A stretch of DNA of 64,000 nt from Elusimicrobiaceae bacterium (GCA_017525025.1 JAFXUJ010000010.1:1-64000); one strand, 5' to 3'; shown: positions 34,363 through 42,849, numbered from the stretch's first letter. Notes: generated by a model not told the origin, from the sequence alone. Translations and numbers: made by a program.

Positions 34363-35517
34363 ATGAACGTTTCTTTGGATAAAAAACATCTTCCTACCAG
34401 CACATTTGCTTGCGGCCCCGCGCAAAGTTTACCTTCGCAGCGGAATGCGTGTTTATATGAAACTCGTTTTGAACGCAGCCACCGCGCGCCGGATATTTCT
34501 ACCTACGGTCTTTACAAAGAAACGGAAGAAAATTTACGTCAATTGTTAAATATCCCTTCCGATTATACCGTTTTATTTTTCCCCGGCGGGGCAACTGCCG
34601 CCATGGAAGCTGTTTTATGGAGTTTAACAAGGCAAAGTGTCAGCGGACTTAACATGGGAGCGTTTAGCCGTTTGTGGAGTCAAACGCTGGCGCAACGTTT
34701 ACCCGATGTAACAAAAGATTTTCAAACCGTCCATTTGATTCCGCATCAATTACCCAACCCACAAACCAGCTTAATTATTCTGACACCCAACGAAACTTCC
34801 ACCGGGGTACAACTGCCGGATGATTTCTTGTCGGACGTTTGGCAACACCGCGGTACGGACACGTTAGTGGCGTGGGATACTACTTCGTGCGCCGGCGGGC
34901 GTATATTGCCGGCAGATATATATGACGTACAACTGTTTGCCTTACAAAAATGTTTTGCTGCCGGTGGCGGAACGTGCGCGCTGATTTTGAGCCCCCGGGC
35001 GGTAGCACGTGCAAAAGAAATGTCCGACAAACGGTCTATTCCCTATTTTTTAGATCTATCGCAAGCCGTTACGTTTGCCGGCCCCAAACACCAAACACTT
35101 AATACACCTTCCACCATTAACATTTGGCTCACAAATGAAGCCTGTAAATTTATGCTGGCTAATGGCCGACTGAAAGAAATGGAAAACTTATGCAAAAAGC
35201 ATGCCGATTATTTGCTTAACTGGGCTACTCAAACCGACTGGTGCCGCCCTTTGGTGCCGGAAGAAAAATTCCGCTCCTTCACTACTCTTACGTTACAGAT
35301 TACAGATCCGAAAATTTTAGATACGGATATCAATAAAGCCTTAGCGGATACCGGTCTGGAAAATTTGCAAGACGGACTGAAAAAATATCGTACGGTTGAA
35401 CAAAACTCGCTACGTATAGCGTGTTTCCCATTTGTAGATACCAACGGAATAGTAGAATATCAAAAATTAACTGCCGCACTGGATGAAATCGTGCGGCAGT
35501 TACGAACAAACAAATAA
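34363..35517 (+). CDS. serC: Phosphoserine aminotransferase (SerC-type)
   Basis: The 384-residue class V aminotransferase matches SerC: FACGPAQSLP at the start, LLNIPSDYTVLFFPGGATAAMEA, TPNETSTGV, WDTTSCAG, and the PLP Lys in ALQKCFAAGG. LNTPSTINIWL is the SerC-typical C-terminal-domain entry. It converts 3-phosphohydroxypyruvate to O-phosphoserine in serine synthesis, with glutamate as donor. GAAGGA lies before the ATG. It is divergent from the NifU-like gene. No serA or serB is nearby. Confidence 0.82.
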   Translation: MNVSLDKKHLPTSTFACGPAQSLPSQRNACLYETRFERSHRAPDISTYGLYKETEENLRQLLNIPSDYTVLFFPGGATAAMEAVLWSLTRQSVSGLNMGAFSRLWSQTLAQRLPDVTKDFQTVHLIPHQLPNPQTSLIILTPNETSTGVQLPDDFLSDVWQHRGTDTLVAWDTTSCAGGRILPADIYDVQLFALQKCFAAGGGTCALILSPRAVARAKEMSDKRSIPYFLDLSQAVTFAGPKHQTLNTPSTINIWLTNEACKFMLANGRLKEMENLCKKHADYLLNWATQTDWCRPLVPEEKFRSFTTLTLQITDPKILDTDINKALADTGLENLQDGLKKYRTVEQNSLRIACFPFVDTNGIVEYQKLTAALDEIVRQLRTNK

Positions 35518-35519
35518 TT

Positions 35520-36362
35520 CTATCTGTGATAGTGAGCCAAAAAAGCGTGTAAGGCTTCTGCTTCTTCGGTTGAAACTCCGTATTTATTTTGTAAGGATTC
35601 CACAGAGAACGGTTCAGTATACGTTTCCATACCGTATTGGCGGCGCAATTCATCCACTGTTACGGTTTTATCCCACCCGGTACGAATAGGTTGGCGGAAA
35701 TATGTTTCATGCAATTGCAACGCCACGTGACGGGTTTGTTCATTTTGGTACAGTTTATTATATTGATTGGCTAATCCAACCAAATTTTTAACGATATCGT
35801 TTGCATCCCGTTTAGACATGGCCACCAAAGCAATTTCCAACCGGACTTGTTCAAAAACAAAATCATCCGGAAGTTGGTCGGTTAAAGCTTTATTTTCAAG
35901 CCAATCTTTATAAGAAAGCAGGTTTTTCTTAACCAGAAATTCCAACTTGGCCAGTTCTTTATTACCGTGATTGTCCGGGATATATGTATCTATAATCTCA
36001 ATAAGGCTATTGCCACGATACATATTCCAATAGACCTTTACAGGCTGATTAAGTTCTTGTGCAAGCCGATAGGATGTCTCGTCCCAATTAGCCAAAAAAG
36101 ATAATTGGGAATTATAAGCCGCCAGTTCATTTAAAACGGGCAATAATTCTTCTTGAGTGGGTTTTCCTTGATTAGCAGCCGGCGTTAAGGCCTGTAGTTG
36201 TTCCCGATATTTTTGCAAGGGCGTTTTTTGTTCCAACACGCTTTTTTCAACTGCACGTTGGATTTTTACTTCATTAGAGCCGGGAACAGCGGCCGAAGCG
36301 GTAAGAGCCGTTACACTAATAAGCAATAAACCGCTTATCGCATTTTGAATAACATTCTTCAT
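35520..36362 (-). CDS. Exported helical protein of unknown function
   Basis: The 280-residue product has a signal peptide (MKNVIQNAISGLLLISVTAL, cleavage near ASA-A). The mature part is predicted alpha-helical throughout and highly charged, with no recognisable domain. Start at ATG 36362 with GGAGAG 6 nt upstream; a GTG two codons earlier is less likely. Its promoter (36400-36458) shows the shared exported-protein layout. It converges on serC, with the two stops 2 bp apart. Confidence 0.7.
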   Translation of the reverse strand: MKNVIQNAISGLLLISVTALTASAAVPGSNEVKIQRAVEKSVLEQKTPLQKYREQLQALTPAANQGKPTQEELLPVLNELAAYNSQLSFLANWDETSYRLAQELNQPVKVYWNMYRGNSLIEIIDTYIPDNHGNKELAKLEFLVKKNLLSYKDWLENKALTDQLPDDFVFEQVRLEIALVAMSKRDANDIVKNLVGLANQYNKLYQNEQTRHVALQLHETYFRQPIRTGWDKTVTVDELRRQYGMETYTEPFSVESLQNKYGVSTEEAEALHAFLAHYHR

Positions 36363-36399
36363 GAGCACTCTCCTCTTAAAACTTGCGAATTACACTTTC

Positions 36400-36458
36400 A
36401 TTGTAAAAAACTTTTCCAAGGTCAACAAGAGTCTTTGGACCTATACAGTAGCTAGGTC
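36400..36458 (-). promoter_or_regulatory. Shared exported-protein promoter, copy d
   Basis: On the minus strand GACCTA (36453-36458), 9 bp, TAGGTC-CAAA-GACTC (36429-36443), then -35 TTGTTG (36423-36428), 17 bp and TACAAT (36400-36405). The GACCTA-N9-TAGGTC pair is the same as in copy b. The plus-strand reading TAGGTC-TTTT-GGAA at 36453 may be a second, opposite site. Confidence 0.65.
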
Positions 36459-36483
36459 TTTTGGAACATGGAGAGGGATAATA

Positions 36484-37398
36484 TTATTCAACGTCTTCTT
36501 TTTGAATGTAACCGAACTTTTCCAACAGTTCCGTATTATTGCGCCAACCCGGAGATACTACCACATTGAGTTCCACCCGGCAAGGACGGCCTAAAAATTC
36601 TTCCACGCGTTTTTGGGCACGCGCGCGCAGTTTGGCAATCATGGAACCCCCTTTACCAATTACAATCGGTTTTTGGCTTTCACGTTCCACGTGGATAATC
36701 GCACGGACAAAATTTTTATCACCCAAGTCCTCCGTAAATTTTTCAACTTCTACAAACGTGCTATACGGAATTTCTTTTTGATAAAGCAGAAAAATTTGTT
36801 CCCGGATAAATTCCGCCGCATAAAAACGTTCCCACCGGTCCGTCCATTGGCCGGGCGGGAAATAGGCCGGGCTAACGGGCAAGGCCGCAGCTACCGCTAC
36901 TTTTAATTTCTCTACATTGGTTGCTTTTTGGGCCGAAATGCGGAATTTTTTTGTAATTTTTAACTCACTTGTAATGCGTTTTTCAAGTGCATCCAAAACG
37001 GACGGATCTTTTACCAAATCAATTTTATTTAAGACGAGAAAAACAGGGCAGTAGACCGTTTTTAATTTTTCCACCAAGGCCGCATTCTGGGCATATTCTG
37101 CGGTGGCATCTACTAAAAAGAGGATTAAATCCGCTTCTTCGGTAACGGCGCGGTCCACGCACGAAACCATGGTCTGCTGTAATTTATATTCCGGCTTTAA
37201 AAAACCGGGTGTATCCACGAAAACAATTTGGTAATTATCGCCCTCGGCGATAGCCAAAATATTTTGGCGTGTGGTTTGCGGTTTATAAGTTACCGCCGAT
37301 AAAAGCCCCCCCGCCAATTGGTTAAGTAGCGTAGACTTGCCCGCATTGGGTAGCCCGGCTAACACAGCAAAACCACTTTTAAATTTTGTTTCGTCCAT
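36484..37398 (-). CDS. era: GTPase Era
   Basis: The 304-residue product has a complete Era layout: G1 GLPNAGKST, G3 DTPGF, G4 NKID, a SAQK G5-like motif, and a C-terminal KH domain with VIGKGGSMI. Era binds 16S rRNA and checks 30S assembly. The ATG at 37398 has no Shine-Dalgarno and sits 6 nt after TACAAT (37405-37410), so a leaderless mRNA is predicted. It is divergent from the VanX-like gene. Confidence 0.93.
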   Translation of the reverse strand: MDETKFKSGFAVLAGLPNAGKSTLLNQLAGGLLSAVTYKPQTTRQNILAIAEGDNYQIVFVDTPGFLKPEYKLQQTMVSCVDRAVTEEADLILFLVDATAEYAQNAALVEKLKTVYCPVFLVLNKIDLVKDPSVLDALEKRITSELKITKKFRISAQKATNVEKLKVAVAAALPVSPAYFPPGQWTDRWERFYAAEFIREQIFLLYQKEIPYSTFVEVEKFTEDLGDKNFVRAIIHVERESQKPIVIGKGGSMIAKLRARAQKRVEEFLGRPCRVELNVVVSPGWRNNTELLEKFGYIQKEDVE

Positions 37399-37404
37399 AA
37401 ACTA

Positions 37405-37437
37405 ATTGTACTTATTTTATGGTGAAAGTGCTATACT
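37405..37437. promoter_or_regulatory. Divergent leaderless promoters of era and the VanX-like gene
   Basis: Minus strand: TACAAT at 37405-37410, 6 nt before the era ATG. Plus strand: TATACT at 37432-37437, 6 nt before ATG 37444. Neither gene has a Shine-Dalgarno. Confidence 0.55.
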
Positions 37438-37443
37438 AATGCT

Positions 37444-38109
37444 ATGAAGAAAATTTTTTTCCTTTTTCTCTTATTGGCCGGTTTGTTGGCGGCCGCTCCC
37501 AGACAGCCTGAACTTATTGATGTGAAGACAATAAAAAATTTGCCTGTTTTTGTGTCGCTACGCTATGCTACAACCGATAATTTTACGGGTCAAAAAATTT
37601 ACGATTTTGACACGTGTTATTTGCGCCCGGAAGCAATAGAAGGTCTTAAAAAAGCCGCGGCTTTAGCCGCAAAAGAAGAAAACCCTTTTACTTTTTGTTT
37701 GTGGGATTGCTACCGGCCACCTCAAGCACAAGAAAAATTATGGGCCGTAAAACCCAACCCCAACTACGTAGCACCCCCCAAAAAAGGATCCCGCCACTCC
37801 CGCGGGATGGCCATAGATTTAACCCCGTGTGATTTTAACGGCAAGCCCTTGCCCATGCCAACGGATTTTGATAATTTTACGAAGCGGGCCCATATGGATT
37901 ACCCGAATTTGCCAGCCGATATGTTAGCCCGGCGAGAAGCCTTGAAAAAAATTATGACAGCTGCCGGATTTACCTATACCCGAACCGAGTGGTGGCACTT
38001 TGACAAAACCGGTTGGAAAACAAAACCCTTGCTTAATTTTATTCCCCCGACTACGGAAGAATATAACTATCCACAATCTGCGCCACAAAAAACACATGAT
38101 AATCGTTAG
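37444..38109 (+). CDS. D-Ala-D-Ala dipeptidase (VanX/DdpX-type, M15D)
   Basis: The 221-residue product has an N-terminal signal sequence (hydrophobic 4-18). The zinc-site motifs are RHSRGMAIDLT (His and Asp ligands) and EWWHFD (catalytic Glu and His ligand), plus WDCYRPPQAQ. These define the VanX/DdpX group of M15 peptidases, which cut D-Ala-D-Ala in the periplasm for cell-wall recycling. No vanA/vanH partners are present, so resistance is not implied. Its last 59 bp overlap the converging flavin-reductase gene. Confidence 0.82.
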   Translation: MKKIFFLFLLLAGLLAAAPRQPELIDVKTIKNLPVFVSLRYATTDNFTGQKIYDFDTCYLRPEAIEGLKKAAALAAKEENPFTFCLWDCYRPPQAQEKLWAVKPNPNYVAPPKKGSRHSRGMAIDLTPCDFNGKPLPMPTDFDNFTKRAHMDYPNLPADMLARREALKKIMTAAGFTYTRTEWWHFDKTGWKTKPLLNFIPPTTEEYNYPQSAPQKTHDNR

Positions 38110-38557
38110 ATTGTCTATCGTACCAAAGCTCCTGGATAGCCGGATCTAATTTTTCTGCACTCATCGGGCGGGCATAAATGACTGTACACTCCAAATGCAT
38201 ACCGGGCACATCTAACACGGGCGTGTTGATTTTGCGGGCGGCACGAGTAGATAAACCGCTCTTTTCCAATTTATTTATGTCCCGCCCGGAATAATGGCCG
38301 CAAATTTCAGCCGCCTTGGACAAATCCGCATACGGGAATGTAACTGTAAACTCGTGGGTTTTTTCAATGAGTGAATAGGAATACCGGCTCTTTCGTATCA
38401 TGGCCACAAAGACAGGCATTTTCCACATTACGCCCAAGCCCCCCCACGCGGTTACCATAACATTGGTTTTACCCATGTGATAGGTAGTTAAAAAAGCCGT
38501 TTTGGATAAAATCTCCAAATTTTTACCGGCATTAAAATTAAAAGGTACTGTTTGCAT
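38051..38557 (-). CDS. Flavin reductase-like protein
   Basis: The 168-residue product fits the flavin-reductase-like (FMN-binding split barrel) family: FLTTYHMGKTNVMVTAWGG near the start, FVAMIRKSRYSYSLI and HEFTVTFP in the middle. Such proteins bind FMN and transfer electrons; the partner is unknown. The best Shine-Dalgarno (GAGGGGG) lies inside the 3' arm of the trxB terminator hairpin directly upstream, so expression may depend on readthrough. The 3' end overlaps the VanX-like gene. Confidence 0.7.
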   Translation of the reverse strand: MQTVPFNFNAGKNLEILSKTAFLTTYHMGKTNVMVTAWGGLGVMWKMPVFVAMIRKSRYSYSLIEKTHEFTVTFPYADLSKAAEICGHYSGRDINKLEKSGLSTRAARKINTPVLDVPGMHLECTVIYARPMSAEKLDPAIQELWYDRQSNDYHVFFVAQIVDSYILP

Positions 38558-38562
38558 AAAAA

Positions 38563-38593
38563 ATCCCCCTCGCTTTATTGTAGCGAAGGGGAT
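38563..38593 (-). terminator. Hairpin between trxB and the flavin-reductase gene
   Basis: On the minus strand ATCCCCTTCGCT / AGCGAGGGGGAT (one mismatch) with a 7-nt loop, then TTTTTT and at once the ATG of the next gene. It acts as the trxB terminator and may also hide the Shine-Dalgarno of the following gene. Confidence 0.7.
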
Positions 38594-38688
38594 ATCCTTT
38601 TACACGACAGAAAAAAGGTTAGAAATTACTATTATCTACATTCTCCGTTAAAAGCAGATTTCCCTAACAAACAATTTATACTGCTTTC

Positions 38689-39615
38689 CTACCGGTGTTT
38701 ATTCACAAATGCCGCGGCTTCTATGCCGGCCTTTGCCCCCGTTCCGGCGGCAATAATGGCCTGGCGATAGTGTTTATCGGCACAATCTCCGGCCGCAAAA
38801 ATGCCTTCCAATGTAGTGTGGGCCCGATCATCGGCCAACACCAATCCATCATCCGCAAGTGCCACTAACGACGTTTTTAAAAAATCCGTTTGCGGCACCG
38901 CTCCAATCGCTACAAATACACCGCTTACTGCCAAATCTTTCGTTTCGCCCGTTTGCACGTTTTTAACACGCAATCCTTCTACGGCGTCCGTACCTAAAAT
39001 TTTTTCCGGTACGGCATTTAATACAAATTCTATTTTCGGGTTATGACGGGCCAGTTCCACCGTTACTTGGTCAGCGCGGAATCCTTCACGGCGGTGTACT
39101 AAATAGACCTTGGGGCAAAATTGCGAAAGAAAAAGTGCGTCTTCAAAGGCCGTATTTCCACCGCCTACCACGGCTACGGTTTTGCCGCGCATAAAGAAAC
39201 CATCGCACGTAGCACAGGCCGAAACGCCTTTTCCGCGCAATTTTTCTTCTTCGGTAAGCCCTAACCAGCGGGCTTTGGCCCCGGTGGCAATCACAATACT
39301 TTTAGCCGAATAAATTTTGCCATCGGCACAAGTAACGGTAAAAGGTGTTTTTTCTCCTTCAATTTTAACCACTTCGTCAGAAGTAATTTCTACTCCCAAC
39401 CGTTTACATTGCTTGTGCATAGCATCCATAATTTCAAATCCACCTATCGGATTTACAAATCCGGCGTAATTTTCAATTTCACTCGTTTGCAAAAGCTGCC
39501 CTCCGGGAGCGGCCCCTCCGGCAATGATTGTTTTTACTCCGGCACGCACCGCATAAATTGCCGCACTGCATCCGGCCGGGCCGGCCCCGATAATTAACAA
39601 ATCTATCTCTGTCAT
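38689..39615 (-). CDS. trxB: Thioredoxin reductase
   Basis: The 308-residue flavoprotein has FAD-binding GAGPAGCSAAIYAVRAG, the redox motif CATCDGFF, NADPH-binding VVGGGNTAFEDALFL, and the C-terminal GIFAAGDCAD. Standard length for TrxB. It reduces thioredoxin with NADPH. It overlaps the maf stop by 4 nt and is followed by the hairpin at 38563-38593. Confidence 0.93.
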   Translation of the reverse strand: MTEIDLLIIGAGPAGCSAAIYAVRAGVKTIIAGGAAPGGQLLQTSEIENYAGFVNPIGGFEIMDAMHKQCKRLGVEITSDEVVKIEGEKTPFTVTCADGKIYSAKSIVIATGAKARWLGLTEEEKLRGKGVSACATCDGFFMRGKTVAVVGGGNTAFEDALFLSQFCPKVYLVHRREGFRADQVTVELARHNPKIEFVLNAVPEKILGTDAVEGLRVKNVQTGETKDLAVSGVFVAIGAVPQTDFLKTSLVALADDGLVLADDRAHTTLEGIFAAGDCADKHYRQAIIAAGTGAKAGIEAAAFVNKHR

Positions 39616-40169
39616 AACTTGCGAAACTCCTTAAATAATTTTTCAAAAAACTCTACCGGAAACCCTACCACATTGGTTTTGCTTCCTACGATACGCTCAA
39701 TAAAGGGGTCCTCTTTATCTTGCACCGCATAAGCACCGGCTTTGTCCATGTGCTTACCGGCCAAGTGCGTCAATTCCTTGGATGATAAATGACGGGCTTT
39801 ACAGGCCGACACATCATAGCCATACAACATTTTATGTTCGGCTAAACACAAGATACACACCCCGGTATACACCCGTTGCCAACTGTTATTTAACTTATTT
39901 AAAATACGTTTGGCATCTTGTAAATTTTTTGGCTTGCCGATTACTTCTCCTTTGCAATATACCAAAGTATCGGCCCCGATGACTACCGCTTGCGGGTATT
40001 TACGGGCCACGTCAAACGCTTTTTGCAACGATAGTTCCGTTACGCGCGCGGAAGGGCGCTTTTTAAAGCTCTTTTCTTCACATTGGGCGGGAATAATATC
40101 AAACTTAATGCCCAACTGTTTTAAAATTTCAATCCGCCGCGGGGATTTGGACGCAAGAACAATGTGCAT
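39612..40169 (-). CDS. maf: Maf-type nucleotide pyrophosphatase
   Basis: The 185-residue product begins IVLASKSPRRIEILKQLG with the Maf signature. It has GADTLVYCKGEVIGKPKN with the substrate-site residues and a DKAGAYAVQDKEDPFIERI block. Maf enzymes hydrolyse non-canonical or modified nucleoside triphosphates. It lies 1 nt after the small membrane protein gene and overlaps trxB by 4 nt, so the four genes 41656-38689 are probably co-transcribed. Confidence 0.9.
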   Translation of the reverse strand: MHIVLASKSPRRIEILKQLGIKFDIIPAQCEEKSFKKRPSARVTELSLQKAFDVARKYPQAVVIGADTLVYCKGEVIGKPKNLQDAKRILNKLNNSWQRVYTGVCILCLAEHKMLYGYDVSACKARHLSSKELTHLAGKHMDKAGAYAVQDKEDPFIERIVGSKTNVVGFPVEFFEKLFKEFRKL

Positions 40170-40170
40170 A

Positions 40171-40389
40171 TTATTTTTTTACGAAACTGCAAGCAATTAA
40201 ATAGCTGATAAGAAGCCCCACCAAGCCACAGATGCTAAACGAGATACTAAGCGTATCAAAACCCAACCCGTGGACGCGGGTCAATACCCGCGCTACATCT
40301 GCCGGCAAGTACGCGGCCCCTTTTTCCAGGGCGAGCCCTAATGCGCCCCCAAAGAGGAATGTTAAAAAATAAAATAAGATCCCTTTCAT
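40171..40389 (-). CDS. Small two-helix membrane protein (DUF4321-like)
   Basis: The 72-residue product has two hydrophobic helices (about 3-20 and 45-66) joined by a short loop. The FGGALGLAL and FDTLSISFSICG strings recall DUF4321 proteins, which often sit beside maf in Firmicutes, as here. Start at ATG 40389 with GGAG 7 nt upstream; a TTG at 40401 overlaps that site. Function unknown. Confidence 0.6.
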   Translation of the reverse strand: MKGILFYFLTFLFGGALGLALEKGAAYLPADVARVLTRVHGLGFDTLSISFSICGLVGLLISYLIACSFVKK

Positions 40390-40402
40390 TTTTTTCTCCA
40401 AT

Positions 40403-41656
40403 CTAGTTTAAAGTTATTGTATCTTTTTTAATGGGAACTGGGACATTTTGTTTTCCATCTTCCTGTTGCGTTAAAGAATAACGCATACGCCAAAAGCCGA
40501 TTCCGGCCAATAAAGCCACCGCCCCTACGATAAGCCACGGGCCCGGTAAATAATGCGGGGCCACATAATCCCCCAACACCCCGGCCATAAAAAACCCAAC
40601 AGCTGAACCCAAATTATAAAATACCATCAGCATACCCAAATACCGCCCGCGTGTTTCGCGGGAGGCAATATTGGAAACCATTGTTTGCTCGCCGGGTGAA
40701 ACAATCAGTTCCCCCACTCCCGCTAAAAATACGCCCAGTCCAATAAGAAAAAATGAATTAAAAAACCCGACAGAACCAAACCCGATTGCATACAAAGCGC
40801 ACCCCCAAAACATTGCTACAGACAGCCGCATTTGAGACATTACCTTGGACGCCCAGTATTGCAAAAACACCACTACTAAACCGTTAATCGTAAAAAACCA
40901 ACCGATAAAATACTCCGGCATTTGCAAATATTGTTTACAGTGGATAGAAAGCCCCACCACAAGTTGCGAGTTAACTGCCGTAATCATCACCACGTACAAG
41001 CAAATTTTGGCTAAACGCGTGTCTTTTAGGGAACCTACCATGGCCGCAAAGCTGGGTTTACGTGTTTGGCGGTTTTTGCGGCGGGATGTACGGTCTTTAA
41101 TAAGCCGCCCCAAATACAAAATAGTAGTGGCATATAAAAGCGCCGTAAAATAAAACGCCATACTATAAGAATAGCGTACCAGAAACCCGCCTACCGCCGG
41201 TCCAAGGGCCCAACCGATGTTCAGCCCGATACGTATCATACCGAATGCTTCCACCCGTTGTTTAGGCGTTGTATGATCGGTTACCCAAGCATTGGCCGCC
41301 GGCCGAAAGAAGGCCCCCAAAAAGGTGGTAAAAAAATAACAAGCCAACACCCAACCTACCTGAGCCCGAAGCTCAATACAAAGCCCCAGTAAAAACATGG
41401 CTACAATTTGGGAAAACAGCCCCCACAACATGACCGTTTTTCGCCCAAAAGAGTCCGCCAATTCCCCACTCAACGCACTGGATACACAACGCGAAAGCCC
41501 GGCCAACGCCACAATAAGCCCCGCCATGGCAGGCGGCAGCTGGCATTGACCGACTAAATAAATAGTAAAGAACGGAAGGGATAACCCATAACCAAAGAGC
41601 AACAAACCGTTGGCAATAGCCACTATCCACATTCCTTTGCGGGTAACTGCGTGCAT
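40403..41656 (-). CDS. Major facilitator superfamily transporter
   Basis: The 417-residue product has about 12 membrane helices and the MFS loop motif GELADSFGRKTVMLWG between helices 2 and 3. A basic Arg/Lys-rich central loop (KDRTSRRKNRQTRKP) divides the halves. RETRGRYLGM is the matching motif in the C-terminal half. Probably a drug or metabolite exporter; substrate unknown. The ATG has no Shine-Dalgarno and lies 6 nt after a good promoter (41663-41691), so it is probably leaderless. Confidence 0.82.
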   Translation of the reverse strand: MHAVTRKGMWIVAIANGLLLFGYGLSLPFFTIYLVGQCQLPPAMAGLIVALAGLSRCVSSALSGELADSFGRKTVMLWGLFSQIVAMFLLGLCIELRAQVGWVLACYFFTTFLGAFFRPAANAWVTDHTTPKQRVEAFGMIRIGLNIGWALGPAVGGFLVRYSYSMAFYFTALLYATTILYLGRLIKDRTSRRKNRQTRKPSFAAMVGSLKDTRLAKICLYVVMITAVNSQLVVGLSIHCKQYLQMPEYFIGWFFTINGLVVVFLQYWASKVMSQMRLSVAMFWGCALYAIGFGSVGFFNSFFLIGLGVFLAGVGELIVSPGEQTMVSNIASRETRGRYLGMLMVFYNLGSAVGFFMAGVLGDYVAPHYLPGPWLIVGAVALLAGIGFWRMRYSLTQQEDGKQNVPVPIKKDTITLN

Positions 41657-41662
41657 AGGAAT

Positions 41663-41691
41663 ATTTTATTAAATTTGGCGATTTTCCTCAA
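41663..41691 (-). promoter_or_regulatory. Promoter for leaderless MFS gene
   Basis: On the minus strand TTGAGG (41686-41691), 17-bp spacer, TAAAAT (41663-41668), then 6 nt to the ATG at 41656. Confidence 0.65.
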
Positions 41692-41741
41692 AATAATGGC
41701 GCATTAAAGTAAATTTTGATATAATATGTCAAGGGAATTTT

Positions 41742-42449
41742 ATGAACAGGGAAGATCAACTCCTTCAAAATTATAAAAAGGTAAAAGAGGCCCTGTCCAC
41801 CGCCTGCCAACACGCAGGCCGTAGCCCCGAAGAAGTAACCCTGTTAGCTGTTACCAAATACGCCAAAGACAGCGATGTGCTTTTCTTGCTTAGGCAAGGG
41901 TTGATTAAGCACGTGGGCGAATCCCGCGTGCAACAGGCATTGTTGCGTTGGCAAAGCCCGGATTTTGTACCGTTTGCGACGGTAAAACACTTAATTGGGC
42001 ATTTACAGCATAACAAAGCGGCCAAAGCCGCACAGTTTTTTGATTTTATAGATTCCCTGGATGATTTCTCCACGGCACAAGCGCTGGATAGGCATGTTCC
42101 ACAAGGGAAAGTCTTGCGGGGGCTGGTACAAATCAAATTAACAAACCGGGATAGCCAATCCGGTTTGCCGCTTGAACGAGCGCGGGAACTGGTACGCCAA
42201 TTACGGACGTTGCCCCATGTAAAAGTTTGCGGATACATGGCTATTGCTCCGCAAGGCGGCGCAGAAAACGAATTAAAACGTTTATTTGCAGAAGTAAAAA
42301 AAGCTTTTGACGTAGATTTCCCGGCCGGTACAGAGCGGTATTTGTCCTTAGGAATGAGTGAAGATTTTACCATAGCAGTAGAGGCAGGTTCCACCTTGCC
42401 TAGAATTGGCAGTAAACTGTTTGCCGACAATTTACAGGAGGTTGTATGA
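41742..42449 (+). CDS. yggS: YggS/PLPBP family pyridoxal-phosphate-binding protein
   Basis: The 235-residue product has the PLP-binding Lys in LLAVTKYAKD, GESRVQQALLRW (variant of the GENYVQE block), HLIGHLQHNKA, GYMAIAP and SLGMSEDFTIAVEAGST, which binds the phosphate. The family has no known catalytic activity and balances vitamin B6 and amino-acid pools. AAGGGAA precedes the ATG. It overlaps the yggU-like gene by 4 nt. Confidence 0.9.
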   Translation: MNREDQLLQNYKKVKEALSTACQHAGRSPEEVTLLAVTKYAKDSDVLFLLRQGLIKHVGESRVQQALLRWQSPDFVPFATVKHLIGHLQHNKAAKAAQFFDFIDSLDDFSTAQALDRHVPQGKVLRGLVQIKLTNRDSQSGLPLERARELVRQLRTLPHVKVCGYMAIAPQGGAENELKRLFAEVKKAFDVDFPAGTERYLSLGMSEDFTIAVEAGSTLPRIGSKLFADNLQEVV

Positions 42450-42712
42450 TCATTAAGGTACGTTTAATCCCCACCACCGGGCGCAGCGAGGTAATTAGTC
42501 GTATTGGCAGTGTGCTGCGTGTAAAAATTAAAAACAAAAAAGTGGATGATGAGGCAGCAAACGCACTCATGAAAACCTTCTTATCGGATTTCTTTAACGT
42601 CGGCGAAGAAAGCATTATTATTGTTAAAGGTAATAAAGGCAAAGAGAAAACCGTAGAAGTACGGGACAAAAGCGAAGAAGAACTCCGCCAAATTATGGAC
42701 GCTATTCCGTAA
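42446..42712 (+). CDS. yggU: DUF167/YggU family protein
   Basis: The 88-residue product fits the small DUF167 fold: IIKVRLIPTTGRSEVIS, then VKIKNKKVDDEAANALMKTFLSDFFNV with the conserved Ala-Asn pair. It is coupled to yggS by an ATGA overlap. The same gene pair recurs in many bacteria. Function unknown. Confidence 0.8.
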   Translation: MIIKVRLIPTTGRSEVISRIGSVLRVKIKNKKVDDEAANALMKTFLSDFFNVGEESIIIVKGNKGKEKTVEVRDKSEEELRQIMDAIP

Positions 42713-42732
42713 GTGATTTAAAAGCTTTTATA

Positions 42733-42776
42733 GGGGCCAAAGATCCTGTTTTTATATAGGTCCTTTGGCCCCTTTT
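42733..42776 (+). terminator. Terminator after yggU, built from operator-like sequence
   Basis: GGGGCCAAAGATCC / GGTCCTTTGGCCCC pair at 12 of 14 positions, followed by CTTTTCTC. The right arm (42757-42774) also matches the exported-protein operator TAGGTC-N4-GGCCC, so it may serve both roles. Confidence 0.6.
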
Positions 42777-42823
42777 CTCTAGGCCCAAATGCCCTTGTGT
42801 CGCTCCGCTTCATTTACTAAACT
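42767..42823 (+). promoter_or_regulatory. Shared exported-protein promoter, copy e
   Basis: GGCCCC (42767-42772), 7 bp, TAGGCC-CAAA-TGCCC (42780-42794), then -35 TTGTGT (42795-42800), 17 bp and TAAACT (42818-42823). The upstream half-site is imperfect in this copy. Confidence 0.5.
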
Positions 42824-42849
42824 GCTAATAAGAGATCATGGAGGCTTTT

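Noticed and set aside
37444-38109. VanX-like gene as vancomycin resistance
   Set aside because: No vanH or vanA neighbours; a recycling dipeptidase is simpler.
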